Positions 1 through 8,957 are shown, numbered from the stretch's first letter. The stretch: 64,000 bases of DNA from JAJFUI01 sp963754135 (GCA_963754135.1 CAVWEY010000005.1:124001-188000), one strand, 5' to 3'. Notes: generated from the sequence alone by a model not told the origin. Program-made: numbers and translations.

Positions 1-47
1 CCATCGCCGCCCAGTGCGTGGCGCTGCTGGAAGAAAATGATGAATGA
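1..47 (+). CDS. ispF: 2-C-methyl-D-erythritol 2,4-cyclodiphosphate synthase, C-terminal end (partial)
   Basis: The first codons of the window read IAAQCVALLEENDE and then a TGA at 45-47. The IAAQ-VALL pattern matches the usual C-terminus of IspF (non-mevalonate isoprenoid pathway), and ispF commonly lies beside cysS, which follows here. The last few codons already belong to an ATGATGA-type tandem repeat, so the original stop may have been replaced. Only about 14 residues are visible, so the family call is tentative. Confidence 0.45.
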   Translation, partial: IAAQCVALLEENDE

Positions 48-126
48 TGAGTGATGAATGATGAGTGACCAACGACGAATGCTGAGTTTCCGACATTCAT
101 CATTCATCATTCAACATTCATCATTT
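36..126. repeat. Short-period tandem repeats in inverted orientation (ATGATGA / TCATCAT)
   Basis: Positions 36-75 hold several copies of a 7-10 bp unit of the type GATGAATGAT. Positions 95-126 hold the complementary unit ATTCATC. The two blocks can fold into a hairpin between ispF and cysS. The same unit recurs on both sides of the cysS-ruvC gap. Confidence 0.8.
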
Positions 127-162
127 CTACCCACTACCCACTAATTCCAGCCCACTCGCTCC

Positions 163-1740
163 ATGCTCCACATCTACAGCACCCTGACACGCACGAAGGA
201 ACCGTTCGAGCCGGTCCGGCCGGGCAAGGTCGGCATCTACCTGTGCGGCCCGACGGTCTACAAGCCCAGCCACATCGGCCACATGGTCGGCCCGGTGATT
301 TTCGACGCCATCAAGCGCTACCTGCGCTACTGCGGCTACGAGGTCACGCTGGTGGTGAACGTCACCGACGTGGACGACAAGCTGATTGCCGAGTCGGCTC
401 AGCGGGGGATTCCTATGTCCCAACTGGCCGCCGAGATGACCGACGATTACATGCAGAACCTCGACGCCCTGGGCGTGGACGTGATCGACCACTTCCCGCG
501 CTGCACGGAAACGATGGGCGAGATCGTCGAGTTCACCAAGACGCTGGTGAAAAAAGGCTTCGCCTACGAGGCGCAGGGAGACGTGTATTTTGACGTGGCC
601 AAGTGCCCCGACTACGGCAAGCTGAGCCACCGCGGGGTCGAGGCCATGCGGGGCGAGGGGGGCGGCATGGCCGAGCGGAAGCGGAGCAGCGCCGACTTCG
701 CCCTCTGGAAATCGGCCAAGCCCGGCGAGCCTTCCTGGCCCAGCCCTTGGGGCCCCGGCCGGCCCGGCTGGCACATCGAGTGTTCCGCCATGAGCCGGAA
801 GCTGCTGGGCGAGACGTTCGACATCCACGGCGGCGGGCTGGACCTGATCTTCCCGCACCACGAAAACGAAATCGCCCAGAGCGAGTGCTGCCACGGAAAA
901 CCGATGGCCAAGTATTGGCTCCATAACGGCCTGATGCAGGCCAGCAGCGAGGTCGGCAAGGTCGGCGGACGGAGCACCCGGCCGGCCGAGGGCGACCTGG
1001 CCGCCCAAGAGGTCGGCAAGATCAGCAAGTCGAAAGGCTCGGCCCCCTTCCGCGAGATGCTCAAGCGGTTCTCCGGCGAGACGATCCGCTTCTTCGTCCT
1101 CTCGACCCACTACCGCCGGCCCATCGACTATAGCGAGGAGCGGCTGCACGAGGTGGAGACCGGCATGGAGACGTTTACTCGCTTCTTCAAGCGGTTCGAG
1201 CGGATCACGGGCGAGAGTTTCTATTCCCTGCGTGCCCCATCGACGCGGATGCAGGGCGACGACCGAGACTCCCCTCTCCCTTTGGGAGAGGGGCAGGGGG
1301 TGAGGGCCGGCGAGTCGCTACCGCAGGTCGTGGCCGAGCACCGCAACCGCTTCCTCGAGGAGATGGACGACGACTTTAACACCGGCGGCGGCATCGGCAC
1401 GCTCTTTGAACTGGTCCGGGCGCTCAACAAGTTTGCCGACGACGAGAAGCTCGAAGAGCCGGGCAAGCGGACGCCCGAAAAGCTCGACGCCTGGCGCCGC
1501 GGCGTCGCCGTCCTGCGCGAGCTGACGGCCGTGCTGGGGCTGTTCCGCAAGCCGCCGCAAGAAACGCTCCCTGGCGGCGACGACCTGGCCGGCAAGCTGA
1601 TGAAGCTCCTGATCGAGCTACGTGCCGACTCCCGCAAGAAAAAGGATTTCACCACGGCCGACCGCATCCGCAACACGCTCACCGAGATCGGCGTCGTGCT
1701 CGAAGACCGGCCGGGCGGGACGGAATGGAGCCGGAAATAG
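163..1740 (+). CDS. cysS: Cysteine--tRNA ligase with an in-frame repeat insertion
   Basis: Class I aminoacyl-tRNA synthetase charging tRNA-Cys in the cytoplasm. The N-terminus carries YLCGPTVY, and the HIGH signature is seen as HIGHM. The zinc ligands are the Cys of CGPTVY, the Cys of WHIECS and the His/Glu of HHENE. The KMSKS loop is KISKSKG (about residue 286). At 525 aa it is longer than the usual 460-490. Part of the excess is a stretch around residues 370-382 (SPLPLGEGQGVRAG) encoded by a palindromic repeat at 1271-1307 that leaves the frame open. This lies in the linker after the catalytic domain, before the anticodon-binding helices, where extra length may be tolerated. The ATG at 163 begins directly at the conserved MLHIYSTLTR start. 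Confidence 0.96.
   Translation: MLHIYSTLTRTKEPFEPVRPGKVGIYLCGPTVYKPSHIGHMVGPVIFDAIKRYLRYCGYEVTLVVNVTDVDDKLIAESAQRGIPMSQLAAEMTDDYMQNLDALGVDVIDHFPRCTETMGEIVEFTKTLVKKGFAYEAQGDVYFDVAKCPDYGKLSHRGVEAMRGEGGGMAERKRSSADFALWKSAKPGEPSWPSPWGPGRPGWHIECSAMSRKLLGETFDIHGGGLDLIFPHHENEIAQSECCHGKPMAKYWLHNGLMQASSEVGKVGGRSTRPAEGDLAAQEVGKISKSKGSAPFREMLKRFSGETIRFFVLSTHYRRPIDYSEERLHEVETGMETFTRFFKRFERITGESFYSLRAPSTRMQGDDRDSPLPLGEGQGVRAGESLPQVVAEHRNRFLEEMDDDFNTGGGIGTLFELVRALNKFADDEKLEEPGKRTPEKLDAWRRGVAVLRELTAVLGLFRKPPQETLPGGDDLAGKLMKLLIELRADSRKKKDFTTADRIRNTLTEIGVVLEDRPGGTEWSRK
1271..1307. repeat. Palindromic repeat, LPLGEG family, inside cysS
   Basis: Palindrome CCCCTCTCCC-TTT-GGGAGAGGGG (1271-1293) followed by a G-rich tail ending TGAGGGC. 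The same unit occurs in fliG at 14351-14387 and inverted at 14432-14466. Translated here as LPLGEGQGVRA within cysS. Confidence 0.9.
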
Positions 1741-1742
1741 GA

Positions 1743-1834
<92 letters not shown>

Positions 1835-2338
1835 ATGCCTCTCCGCATCCTCGGCATCGACCCCGGCCTGAACATCACCGGCTACGGCGTGCTTGAGGCC
1901 GCGGGCGGCCGCTTGCGGCTGTGCGAGGCGGGGGTGATCCGCGGCCGGTCGCGGGGATCGCTCACCAAACGGCTGGTGGAAATCCACCAAGGCGTGGCGG
2001 AGGTGATCGCCAGCCTGAAGCCCGACGTGATGGCGCTCGAGGAACTCTATTCGCACTACGCCCGGCCGCGGACGGCGATTCTGATGGGCCACGCCCGCGG
2101 CGTGATCTGCCTGGCCGCGGCCCAGGCGGGCATTCCCGTCGTGCATTACTCGGCCACGCAGATCAAGCGGATTCTGACCGGCAGCGGCCGGGCGCCGAAG
2201 CCGCAGGTGCAGCGGGCGATCCAACGCGAACTGGCGCTTTCCACCCTTCCCGACCCGCCCGACGTGGCCGACGCCCTGGCCGCGGCACTGTGCCACTATT
2301 ACTTGAAGGATAAGCCGCGTGCGGGAAAGAGCGGATAG
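1835..2338 (+). CDS. ruvC: Crossover junction endodeoxyribonuclease RuvC
   Basis: Holliday-junction resolvase that cleaves recombination intermediates bound by RuvAB. The length (167 aa) is normal. The RNase H-like catalytic carboxylates are visible: Asp7 in LGIDPGL, Glu in ALEELY (about residue 70), and the C-terminal DVADALA acidic pair. The characteristic PRTAILMGHARGV helix is present. ruvA lies about 2 kb downstream, and the two would normally be neighbours. Here a restriction-modification pair on the opposite strand separates them. The start ATG sits directly after a tandem-repeat block. Confidence 0.96.
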   Translation: MPLRILGIDPGLNITGYGVLEAAGGRLRLCEAGVIRGRSRGSLTKRLVEIHQGVAEVIASLKPDVMALEELYSHYARPRTAILMGHARGVICLAAAQAGIPVVHYSATQIKRILTGSGRAPKPQVQRAIQRELALSTLPDPPDVADALAAALCHYYLKDKPRAGKSG

Positions 2339-2356
2339 TGGAGAGACTGTAGACTG

Positions 2357-2414
2357 TAGCTTATGCTCTAGCATAACATCCGAGCGGCGTTTCGTTATGC
2401 TGAAGCATAAGCTA
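2357..2414. repeat. Inverted repeat, possible bidirectional terminator
   Basis: Arms of 21 nt at 2357-2377 and 2394-2414 match with two mismatches around a 16-nt loop. Each arm itself contains the palindrome TTATGC-GCATAA. It lies between the convergent ruvC and restriction endonuclease genes, so it could end transcription from both sides. There is no clear U-tract. Confidence 0.65.
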
Positions 2415-2420
2415 CGAAAT

Positions 2421-3149
2421 TCATTGCTTCATCTTGGCAAAGGCCGTTGCGCGGGCGCTGAGCCCCGCGGCAAACGTCCGAAAGCTGAGTTCTTCTGAAG
2501 GGCTGGTGAATTTGCCTCTGATTCCGCCGGCGCGGGGCGTCAACAGCAGGCTTGCCCCGTCATAAAGCCGCTCGCGAATCAGCTTCGTCAGCAGAATCTC
2601 GTACCGCTTGGCGTACGACGCCTCGCGAAACTCGGGAAAGACCTGGAAGTGTGGTTCTTTGACTGACACGGGGCTCCGCAACCTCTCGCAGTCCTCCAAG
2701 ATGAACACGTACCCGAGCCACGGCCGAGCGGAGGGGCGAAAGGCGCCTTCCCGGTACGCGGCCCAAAGATCGGTCGCATTGCCCAGTGCCTCTTCCGTGC
2801 GGTTGTTGAAATTGTTGCCGAACGAGGGCCCCACCTGCGCCTTGAACTCAATCACGGCCAAGAGCGAGCCGTCGGCAACCACAACAAGGTCCCAATTCTT
2901 CTCGGCCCGATAGAAGCCGGGCAATTCCTTCCGGTCCTGCCAGAATACGTGTGCTTCGGGCAAACCGGCTTCGACAAACAAGTCGCGGCAAATCTGCGTG
3001 AACCCGTCAAGATGCTTCCCGCCCGTGACGGCCGCCCGCAAGCCGGCGTCCTTTTGTCCGGTCTTGCCGCCCTGATCGCGGCTCTGCCGGTCGCGGGTTG
3101 ACCAGAAGATCTTGATTGCCTGCCCAACCCGTTGCTCAAGCGTGGCCAT
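2421..3149 (-). CDS. PaeR7I/XhoI-family type II restriction endonuclease
   Basis: Type II restriction enzyme expected to cut DNA lacking the partner methylation. It is 242 aa from the ATG at 3149 (MATLEQRVGQAI), the normal size for the PaeR7I family. Family features include the N-terminal AIKIFWSTRDRQ segment and a PD-(D/E)XK-like core with NWDLVV (about residue 95) and VIEFKAQVG (about 110), followed by NNRTEEALGN. The known members recognise CTCGAG; this specificity is inherited from the family and is not proven here. The start overlaps the end of the methyltransferase gene by 14 bp, so the two genes are translationally linked with the methylase first, which protects the host. An upstream extension to 3236 is ignored because it would lie inside the methylase. 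Confidence 0.9.
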   Translation of the reverse strand: MATLEQRVGQAIKIFWSTRDRQSRDQGGKTGQKDAGLRAAVTGGKHLDGFTQICRDLFVEAGLPEAHVFWQDRKELPGFYRAEKNWDLVVVADGSLLAVIEFKAQVGPSFGNNFNNRTEEALGNATDLWAAYREGAFRPSARPWLGYVFILEDCERLRSPVSVKEPHFQVFPEFREASYAKRYEILLTKLIRERLYDGASLLLTPRAGGIRGKFTSPSEELSFRTFAAGLSARATAFAKMKQ

Positions 3150-4110
3150 GGACGTCCACCTTGCCGGTCGTGAAAAAGTCCGATGAGTTCTGGATCCGTT
3201 TGCGCGCGTACGACAAATAGGCCTTCTCGATCTCATAACCGATCGAGTTCCGGCCGTTCCGCATCGCCGCCAGCGTCGTCGTCCCGGTCCCCAGAAACGG
3301 GTCGAGGACCGTATCGCCGACGAAACTGAACATGCGAACCAGCCGTTCGGCCAATTCGGGCGGAAACGGGGCGGGGTGGTTTCGCGTCGAGGCCCCGGTC
3401 AATCCTTCCCAAATCTGTTGGAACCACGCCTTGTGGTTTCCGTCCGAGATGACGCTAAGGATTCGGGCCGCCACCGAGGGCTGGCGGTATCCGCCCGGCT
3501 TCCGTTCCATCAAGATGAACTCGATGTCGTTCTTGATTACGGCGTTTGGTTCGTAGGGCTTTCCGAGAAACGACGAGCCGTTTTCGACCTCATGGACGGC
3601 ATTGGCGATCTTGTGCCAGATGATCGGCGCCAGGTTGTCGAACCCGATCTGCCGGCAATGTTCCTGGATTGACGCATGAAGCGGCACAACGGTGTGGCGT
3701 CCGTCATTCTTCCGCCGCGAAAGGCAGACGTCGCCCACCACGCAAATCAACCTTCCGCCGGGCGCCAGCGCCCGAAAACAGCGGTTCCACACCTCGTCCA
3801 ACTGGCTCAAGAACGTCTCGTAATCGGCCACGTGGCCAAGCTGCCCCTCGTTTGCGCGGTACTCCTTCAGCGTCCAGTAGGGGGGCGAAGTGAGCACCAG
3901 GTGGACCGACTGGGGCGCCAGCTCCATTTTCCGCGCGTCGCCCAGGAAGAGATCATGGCGGGTCGGAATCCGCTTGATCGCCTCTTCGACCAGTCCGGCC
4001 AGCCGCGCGTCCTTGGCGATGGCCGGGATGGCCGTCTGCGGATCGGCCAGCGCAGCCAACTCCTCGGGAACATAGTCTTCAATGCACAACTGCGGCGTTG
4101 CGATGCTCAT
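3136..4110 (-). CDS. Site-specific DNA methyltransferase (SPPY class) of the R-M pair
   Basis: S-adenosylmethionine-dependent modification methylase that should protect the site cut by the adjacent nuclease. Catalytic motif IV TSPPYW is at about residue 94, and the SAM-binding FxGxG motif is at the C-terminal side (DPFLGTGTTTLAA, about residue 268). The order IV-before-I is that of beta-class enzymes, which include N4-cytosine and N6-adenine methylases. A segment around residues 185-205 (FLGKPYEPN, IEFILMERK) agrees with the beta class. At 324 aa it is complete. The ATG at 4110 has little leader before ruvA territory. Family membership is firm; base specificity is not. Confidence 0.92.
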   Translation of the reverse strand: MSIATPQLCIEDYVPEELAALADPQTAIPAIAKDARLAGLVEEAIKRIPTRHDLFLGDARKMELAPQSVHLVLTSPPYWTLKEYRANEGQLGHVADYETFLSQLDEVWNRCFRALAPGGRLICVVGDVCLSRRKNDGRHTVVPLHASIQEHCRQIGFDNLAPIIWHKIANAVHEVENGSSFLGKPYEPNAVIKNDIEFILMERKPGGYRQPSVAARILSVISDGNHKAWFQQIWEGLTGASTRNHPAPFPPELAERLVRMFSFVGDTVLDPFLGTGTTTLAAMRNGRNSIGYEIEKAYLSYARKRIQNSSDFFTTGKVDVHGHA

Positions 4111-4329
4111 ATCCGTTCGCTTACGAGTCGCTGAAGATCAAGCCTCCTAATTATGCGCGATCGGACGCCGCCGGACAAGCCTGCGGCCGGTGCCCAAATG
4201 GCCCAATTCTTGCTCTGGACAAGCCGGGCCGCAGAGCGCATCATAGGGGTGGCCGATTCTCGACCGTTCGCAGCTAAACGAGTGGCGGTGAACGCTAACT
4301 TTGGAAAACGAGAAAGTTGCTGACCAACT

Positions 4330-4953
4330 ATGATTACCAAAATTACCGGCCAATTGGCCGCCCTGCACGGCGACACGGCAACCTTGAAGATCGACGCCTT
4401 CGAGTACGAAGTGTTCATCCCCGAGTTCACCCGGCGGCAGTTGCAGGGCGAACTGGGACAGACGGTCAGCCTGCACACGATCGAATACATGGAAGGCAAC
4501 CCGATGCAAGGCCGCATGACCCCGCGGCTGGTCGGATTCTTGAGCGAGGTCGAGCGGGAGTTCTTCGAACTGTTCTGCCAAGTGGACGGCGTAGGCGTGA
4601 AGAAGGCCCTGCGGGCGATGGTCCGGCCCGTCAAGGAGGTGGCCACGGCCATCGAGGAACAGGACGACAAGACGCTCTCGAGTCTGCCGGGCATCGGGCC
4701 GGCAATGGCCGAGCGGATCGTCGCCAAGCTGCGGCGGAAGGTGCCCAAGTTCGCCCTGATGGCCGTCCGCGACGAACAGTGCGCGGCGGAAGTCGAGCCG
4801 GACGTGGTTTCGGAGACCTACGAGGTGCTCCGCTCGCTGGGCCACTCGGAAAGCGAGGCCCGGCGGCTGCTGGACGCCGCGCTGGGGTCGAAGAAGAAGT
4901 TCAAGGACGTGCAGAGCCTGATCGAGGCGATTTACCAGCAGAGCCAGAAGTAG
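4330..4953 (+). CDS. ruvA: Holliday junction DNA helicase subunit RuvA
   Basis: Junction-binding subunit of the RuvAB branch-migration motor. It is 207 aa. The N-terminal OB fold begins MITKITGQL. The two helix-hairpin-helix motifs are seen as VDGVGVKKAL (about residue 85) and LPGIGPAMAERI (about residue 118). The C-terminal RuvB-contacting three-helix domain follows a short acidic linker (LGHSESEARRLLDAA). It functions with ruvC at the other side of the restriction-modification pair. ruvB is not in the window. Confidence 0.95.
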   Translation: MITKITGQLAALHGDTATLKIDAFEYEVFIPEFTRRQLQGELGQTVSLHTIEYMEGNPMQGRMTPRLVGFLSEVEREFFELFCQVDGVGVKKALRAMVRPVKEVATAIEEQDDKTLSSLPGIGPAMAERIVAKLRRKVPKFALMAVRDEQCAAEVEPDVVSETYEVLRSLGHSESEARRLLDAALGSKKKFKDVQSLIEAIYQQSQK

Positions 4954-4962
4954 AAGCCCAAA

Positions 4963-5003
4963 GCTCGAAATCCGAATGCCGAATTCGAGCTTCGGATTTC
5001 GAA
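4963..5003. terminator. Inverted TCGAAATCCGAA repeat between convergent genes
   Basis: TCGAAATCCGAA at about 4964-4975 pairs with TTCGGATTTCGAA at 4991-5003. It lies between the stop of ruvA and the end of the convergent secreted-protein gene, so it can act as a bidirectional terminator. It belongs to the short-period repeat class; the same TTTCGGA unit recurs at 45017-45048. Confidence 0.5.
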
Positions 5004-5015
5004 CTTCGTGCTTTC

Positions 5016-7149
5016 TCAGGGGTCTTTGCTCAGCGTGAAGCCCTTAAGGAACCAGCCGTCCGGTTCGCTGGTGGCGCGGAGGCCCGCCGGACCGAGGTAG
5101 GGGCGGACGACCCGGTACTCGGGCAATTGGCTGCCGTCGATCTTCGGCGGCCGGGCCGCCCCTTTCTTCCCCTCGCCGAACAGGACGTTCAGCGCCCGGG
5201 CGAACATGCTCTCGCTCTCCGGCAGCCGGTTCTGGCGGATCAACTCGTAGGTGGGCCGGTACTCCTCGTCGGTCCGCGAGAAGAAGTTCAGGCATTTCTC
5301 CTTCGGCTTGAACTTCTTGAGTTCCTCCTGGACCAGCCGGTAATCGACGTCGGTGCCGAGCAGCTTGGGTTTCTTCTCCGGGTTGATCACTTTCATCAGG
5401 AAGTCCATGTGCGAGGCGATCAGCAGGTGGCCCTCCCAAACCGTGACGGCCGCGTGGGGGAGCAGCGGCTTCCGCTCCTCTTCCTCCTCGTCGGCGCCCC
5501 CCTTCTTCTTCTTCATTAACGGATGGTGGTGGGTCACCGGCGGCTCGTCGCCGAACCCCTCGATCTTCGGCGGCTCCAAGTCCGGGTTCTCCTCTTGGAC
5601 CATCTCCCAGACCTCAAGCCCCTTGAGTTCCTTGAATTTGCGGCATCGGAACGTGGGGTCGTCCTTGAGCAGCTTCTTGATGGCCGAAGCCACCGCCTTG
5701 GGATTGGTCGCCTCGATGGCGAACAGCAGCCGCTCGCTGGTGGTGGTGATGGGCTCCTGGTAATCGGTCAACATGCTCACCCGCTGGCCGAGATGCTGGA
5801 TCAAGTCTTCGCGCAAATCGACCTGCGGCCCGTCCGGGTCCTCCCGGAGACTCTGAATGGCTTCCTCCCAGGTGCCGGCCTCGCCTTGGCCGAACAACTC
5901 GTTGAAGAGCGAGCCGAAGTTGTCGAAGGCGTTGATGATGTCGAAGTACATGGTGGTGTAGGTGGCGATGTCGCGGGGCACCCAGGGCTGGGGCGCGAAG
6001 TCGGTCTGGTTGGGCAGGACGGCCATCTTCATGGCCTTCTCGTACGGCGGTGGGGCGTAGATCGCCGTGCGGTGGATCAACTCGTAGCCCTCGGAGGAGA
6101 AGTCGATCATTCCGCCCATCCCTTGCACGGCCGCGACCCCTTGGTTCCGCATTACCTCGAGGATCGTCTTGCCCTTGCGGCGGCGATACTCGGGCGTGGC
6201 AGTCGCGGGCGGCCTCGGCGTAGCCCAGCGGGTGCATGAACCACCGCATCTGCGGCGTGCCCTGCCCGTAGTCCGACTTGCAACGCTGCATCACCATTTG
6301 GAAGGGCTTGTGGTCGGCCAGGCTGTCCTTTTCCTTGCGGAATTTCAGCGCCCGGCCCAGGATCCCCTTGGCGATCTCGAAGTTGTCGGCCACCACGACC
6401 AGATTGCCCGTCAGACAGTAGTACGCCAGGCGGGGAGGCGGTTCGTCCGCGGCTTTGTCCGCGTGCCCCTCCGCCGCAGCCTTCTTCTCGGCCTCCGACT
6501 TCTCGCTCCCCTGCAAGGTGCTCTCGCGGGCCTCCTTCTCCTCTTCCGGCTCGGGCAGGTCGTACTGGATGACGATGTCCGGGCAGCCCTCGACCTTCAA
6601 CTCGCTCCGCTTGGCGCCCCGCTCCAACTGCCGCGTGTTGACCTTTTCGAGCATTTCGCGGGCCTGCGGGAGCTTGCCGGTGACGTCGATCACGATGGCC
6701 AGCACCGCCTTGCCCGGCATCGGCGCGATCAGGCCGATCGCCACGTCGCCGCCGGGCACGCCCTTCATGTCCTCCAGCGTCAATCCCAGCCGGTCGTGGA
6801 CGCTCGACCACCGCTCCTCGAACTGCCGCTTGATGTCCTTGGTGAAGGGCTTCATCACCGGGTCGGCCATCAGGTGCCCAAGCTGCGTCTTGTCCCAGTG
6901 CTGCTCCAGCGTGTCGACGTTGGAGATGGCGAAGCAGCCCTGGGTCGTGTCGGGCAGGAGCGTTTCGCTCGGCCGGCTCGGCGCTTGGGGCTTGGGGCTT
7001 GGGGCTTGGGGCTTGGGATCGTCGGGCAGGACCGTCTTACTCGGCTGGTCCGCCGCCGGCTTGCCCGCCGGCGCGGCCAGTCCACCCATCCCCATCAACA
7101 GCAAGACACCCGCGGCGCAGCAAAACGTGGCAGTCCAGAAACGGGGCAC
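5016..7149 (-). CDS. Large secreted planctomycete protein of unknown function, one frameshift
   Basis: A signal peptide starts MPRFWTATFCCAAGVLLLMG, followed by Ala cleavage sites. The protein is about 710 aa if a single-base frameshift near 6195 is corrected. Reading in one frame ends sensibly at YAEAARDCHA and resumes in the next frame at EYRRRKGKTILEV. The N-terminal half has a segment of the type found in planctomycete proteins that compare stored values per residue range (TGKLPQAREMLEK, NLVVVADNFEIAKGIL). The C-terminal half has matching elements (HLLIASHMDFLMKVI), so the protein may contain two related lobes. Residues about 43-60 (KPQAPSPKPQAPS) come from a CTTGGGG tandem repeat at 6986-7018. 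No enzyme motif was recognised. Confidence 0.7.
6986..7018. repeat. Tandem CTTGGGG heptamer repeat inside a CDS
   Basis: About four and a half copies of the 7-bp unit CTTGGGG, on the coding strand read as CCCCAAG. It encodes a Pro/Lys/Gln-rich linker after the signal peptide of the gene at 5016-7149. Confidence 0.85.
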
Positions 7150-7437
7150 GGCAGGGCTCCTTGTAGTCCAATGGCCGCCGGAATAGTCTGGCTAATCGGC
7201 AAAGTCCGGCGCAAGCACTTAAGTGTAGTGGGGCGGGCCAACTTACGCTAGATCGGCCAAAAATGTCGGCCAGAATGAGCCGGGACAGCCCAGCGGCGCC
7301 GGGAAGAATTTCGCGCCCGCGGGCCAATTGCCCCAATAGCCCAGCTTGCCGAGTCGCCGGCAAGATCGCCACCAACGACCGCGTTGCGGAACGTCACGGT
7401 AAACTGTGACAAGCCAGAGCGCAGTCCCACCAAGAGC

Positions 7438-7800
7438 CTAACGAGTACGTTCGGGGCGTCGCGGTTCCACCGCAATCGTCGCGTGAACCGCTTGGGCCAG
7501 ACGGTCCAACACGTCGGAGCGCAGGGTGCGGGTCCCTTCGAGGAATTCACACAGAACTTGCGAGGGGACGCCGGCCTCCGCCGCGATCTCCCGCACCAGC
7601 CGGCCGCTTTGATGAACGGCCTGGCGCAGGTGCCCGCTGAAGGTGTCCTCCTGCTTCGCCTCGATCATCCGCTCGTGCCGCTCGGACAGTTCCGGCAACT
7701 CGCCAGCGATCAGTTCACGGTCGTGCCGCAGTTGCTCAAGAAGTTCCGGCGAAATGTTTTCTCGATTCATCTCGGCCATATCTTCCGTCACTAGCCCCAT
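7438..7800 (-). CDS. Helix-turn-helix protein, third gene of a toxin-antitoxin operon
   Basis: About 120 aa from the ATG at 7800. The C-terminal half shows an XRE-like helix-turn-helix pattern (SGRLVREIAAEAGVPSQVL, then LSVD-like TRTLRSDVLDRLAQA), suitable for DNA binding. The N-terminal half is charged and helical (ELLEQLRHDRELIAGELPELSE). The start lies 2 bp after the stop of the PIN toxin gene, so it is probably cotranscribed with it and may be the autoregulator of the operon. A short conserved role in planctomycete toxin-antitoxin loci is possible but not shown. Confidence 0.7.
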   Translation of the reverse strand: MGLVTEDMAEMNRENISPELLEQLRHDRELIAGELPELSERHERMIEAKQEDTFSGHLRQAVHQSGRLVREIAAEAGVPSQVLCEFLEGTRTLRSDVLDRLAQAVHATIAVEPRRPERTR

Positions 7801-7802
7801 TC

Positions 7803-8204
7803 CTACTTCAGGAGCACCGTGAAACCAGCCTGTTGAAAATGATGATCCGTGGTCAGGGCGTCCCTGATCTTCCTCGCCTTCATCAGGCAGAACGAAGTGC
7901 AATCGGTAAAAGACCAGGACTGGTCCGGCCGCCGCACGTACAAGCTCAACCCAGTGAGGAAGGAGTCGTGATCCGCGGCGACGATCTCCACCCTCTCCTC
8001 CGCCGACAGAGCGCGAACCAGTGAACCCAACAGCCGGCGGTTTCGTCCTTCTGCCAGATAGTTTCCCAACTCGGCAATCACCCATTCGCTGGTAACGATC
8101 CGCTCCGAGGAGGCCGTCATCCACTCGACAGCCACCGAGTGTTGTTCGTCGCGCGGGTTGAGATAGGCCACGAAGAACGAAGTGTCGGCCAGAAGTGCGC
8201 TCAT
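7803..8204 (-). CDS. PIN-domain ribonuclease toxin (VapC type)
   Basis: 133-aa PIN domain, the normal length for VapC toxins, which cleave RNA. Acidic metal-binding residues are visible: Asp7 in LLADTSFFVAYL, Glu in VIAELGNYL (about residue 44), the Asp in SFTDCTSF (about residue 100) and DHHF near the end. The start codon overlaps the stop of the upstream small antitoxin gene (ATGA, 8201-8204), the classic coupling of antitoxin and toxin. Confidence 0.88.
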   Translation of the reverse strand: MSALLADTSFFVAYLNPRDEQHSVAVEWMTASSERIVTSEWVIAELGNYLAEGRNRRLLGSLVRALSAEERVEIVAADHDSFLTGLSLYVRRPDQSWSFTDCTSFCLMKARKIRDALTTDHHFQQAGFTVLLK

Positions 8205-8434
8205 CGTTGGGCGTGCCCGTAGAGGTAGTGGTCAAGGTTTCGCGCTGCGTCCGGCGGGAGGCCCTTGGCTTTTCCGGCAAGACTTGCCAGGGCCTTGCCA
8301 ACGGTCGGCCGCTTAATGGCCTTGCCTTTTCGGTTGGCCTTCAGAAGCGGTTCTACGGCGACTTCCGTCCCTTTGCGCAGGTCCGCTGGTGCCTCCAACA
8401 CCACTACGCCGTTCTGTACTCGTCCGCGAATCAT
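8201..8434 (-). CDS. Small antitoxin upstream of the PIN toxin
   Basis: 77 aa. The N-terminal part (GRVQNGVVVLEAPADLRKGTEVAVEPL) is a beta-hairpin plus PADL-G pattern like the AF2212/DUF104 antitoxin fold. The C-terminal part is basic and likely disordered, as expected for the toxin-wrapping region. It is first gene of the operon antitoxin-toxin-HTH. An unrelated antitoxin with the same VENG-type start occurs at 60377-60475. Confidence 0.75.
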   Translation of the reverse strand: MIRGRVQNGVVVLEAPADLRKGTEVAVEPLLKANRKGKAIKRPTVGKALASLAGKAKGLPPDAARNLDHYLYGHAQR

Positions 8435-8470
8435 GCTCTACCGCTCCCTTGTCTGGGCACTGCATCAGGA

Positions 8471-8776
8471 TCAATCTGCCGGAACGCCCTTCTCGTCGGT
8501 TCCGGACAAACGACCGTCCGAAAAGTACAGCTCAATGTTGTCACGACCTTTGTACCACCAATTCTCACTACCCTTGCCCGCGCTCATGGTTTCCGGCGTG
8601 CCCATGATCGCGAGGACTTCCGCCGGCGTCATTCCGGAGCGGAGTCGGATGTACCGCGGCTCGTTTGCGAACCCATATATGAGGGCGCCGCCAACCAGGA
8701 GAGCGCAGGCCACGGCGAGCAGCAACACGACACGCCAGAGTTTGATTTCACGACTGCGAACGCTGAACAGAGCCAT
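8471..8776 (-). CDS. Membrane-anchored small protein with a BamE/SmpA-like motif
   Basis: 101 aa. One N-terminal transmembrane segment (VVLLLAVACALLVGGALIYG, residues about 16-36), then an extracytoplasmic domain with RLRSGMTPAEVLAIMGTPE. This is the helix-turn pattern of SmpA/BamE-like lipoprotein domains (GMT--EV--ILG-P). The rest (NWWYKGRDNIELYFSDGRL) fits the same fold. There is no lipobox, so it is a membrane-anchored relative of unknown function. A GGAGGG ribosome-binding site precedes the ATG at 8776. Confidence 0.7.
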   Translation of the reverse strand: MALFSVRSREIKLWRVVLLLAVACALLVGGALIYGFANEPRYIRLRSGMTPAEVLAIMGTPETMSAGKGSENWWYKGRDNIELYFSDGRLSGTDEKGVPAD

Positions 8777-8920
8777 TTCTCCGTCCCTCCGGCAATTCCA
8801 TCGGCCATTCAGCCGCTTGCCGACGGTGGCCGATCAACCGCATGACCCGCCTGTGCCTTTCGACACTATTAGTATATCTGGGGTGGCGCAGCCGTCAATG
8901 TAGATGGCTTGTCGTGGGGC

Positions 8921-8950
8921 TTGAAGGAAGCCGCCGCGAAGAGGTAAGAT
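8921..8950 (+). promoter_or_regulatory. Candidate sigma-70 promoter giving a leaderless mRNA
   Basis: TTGAAG at 8921-8926 and TAAGAT at 8945-8950 are separated by 18 nt. The ATG at 8958 lies seven bases after the -10 box, so the transcript would begin at or next to the start codon. No Shine-Dalgarno sequence is visible. Confidence 0.45.
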
Positions 8951-8957
8951 ACCTGCC

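Noticed and set aside
36..126. Regular repeats resembling a CRISPR array
   Set aside because: The unit is only 7-10 bp, spacers are absent and the blocks are inverted; no cas gene is in the window. The same holds for the arrays at 19715, 39343 and 40879.
4107..4845. Minus-strand frames over ruvA
   Set aside because: Antisense shadows of ruvA with no recognisable motif.
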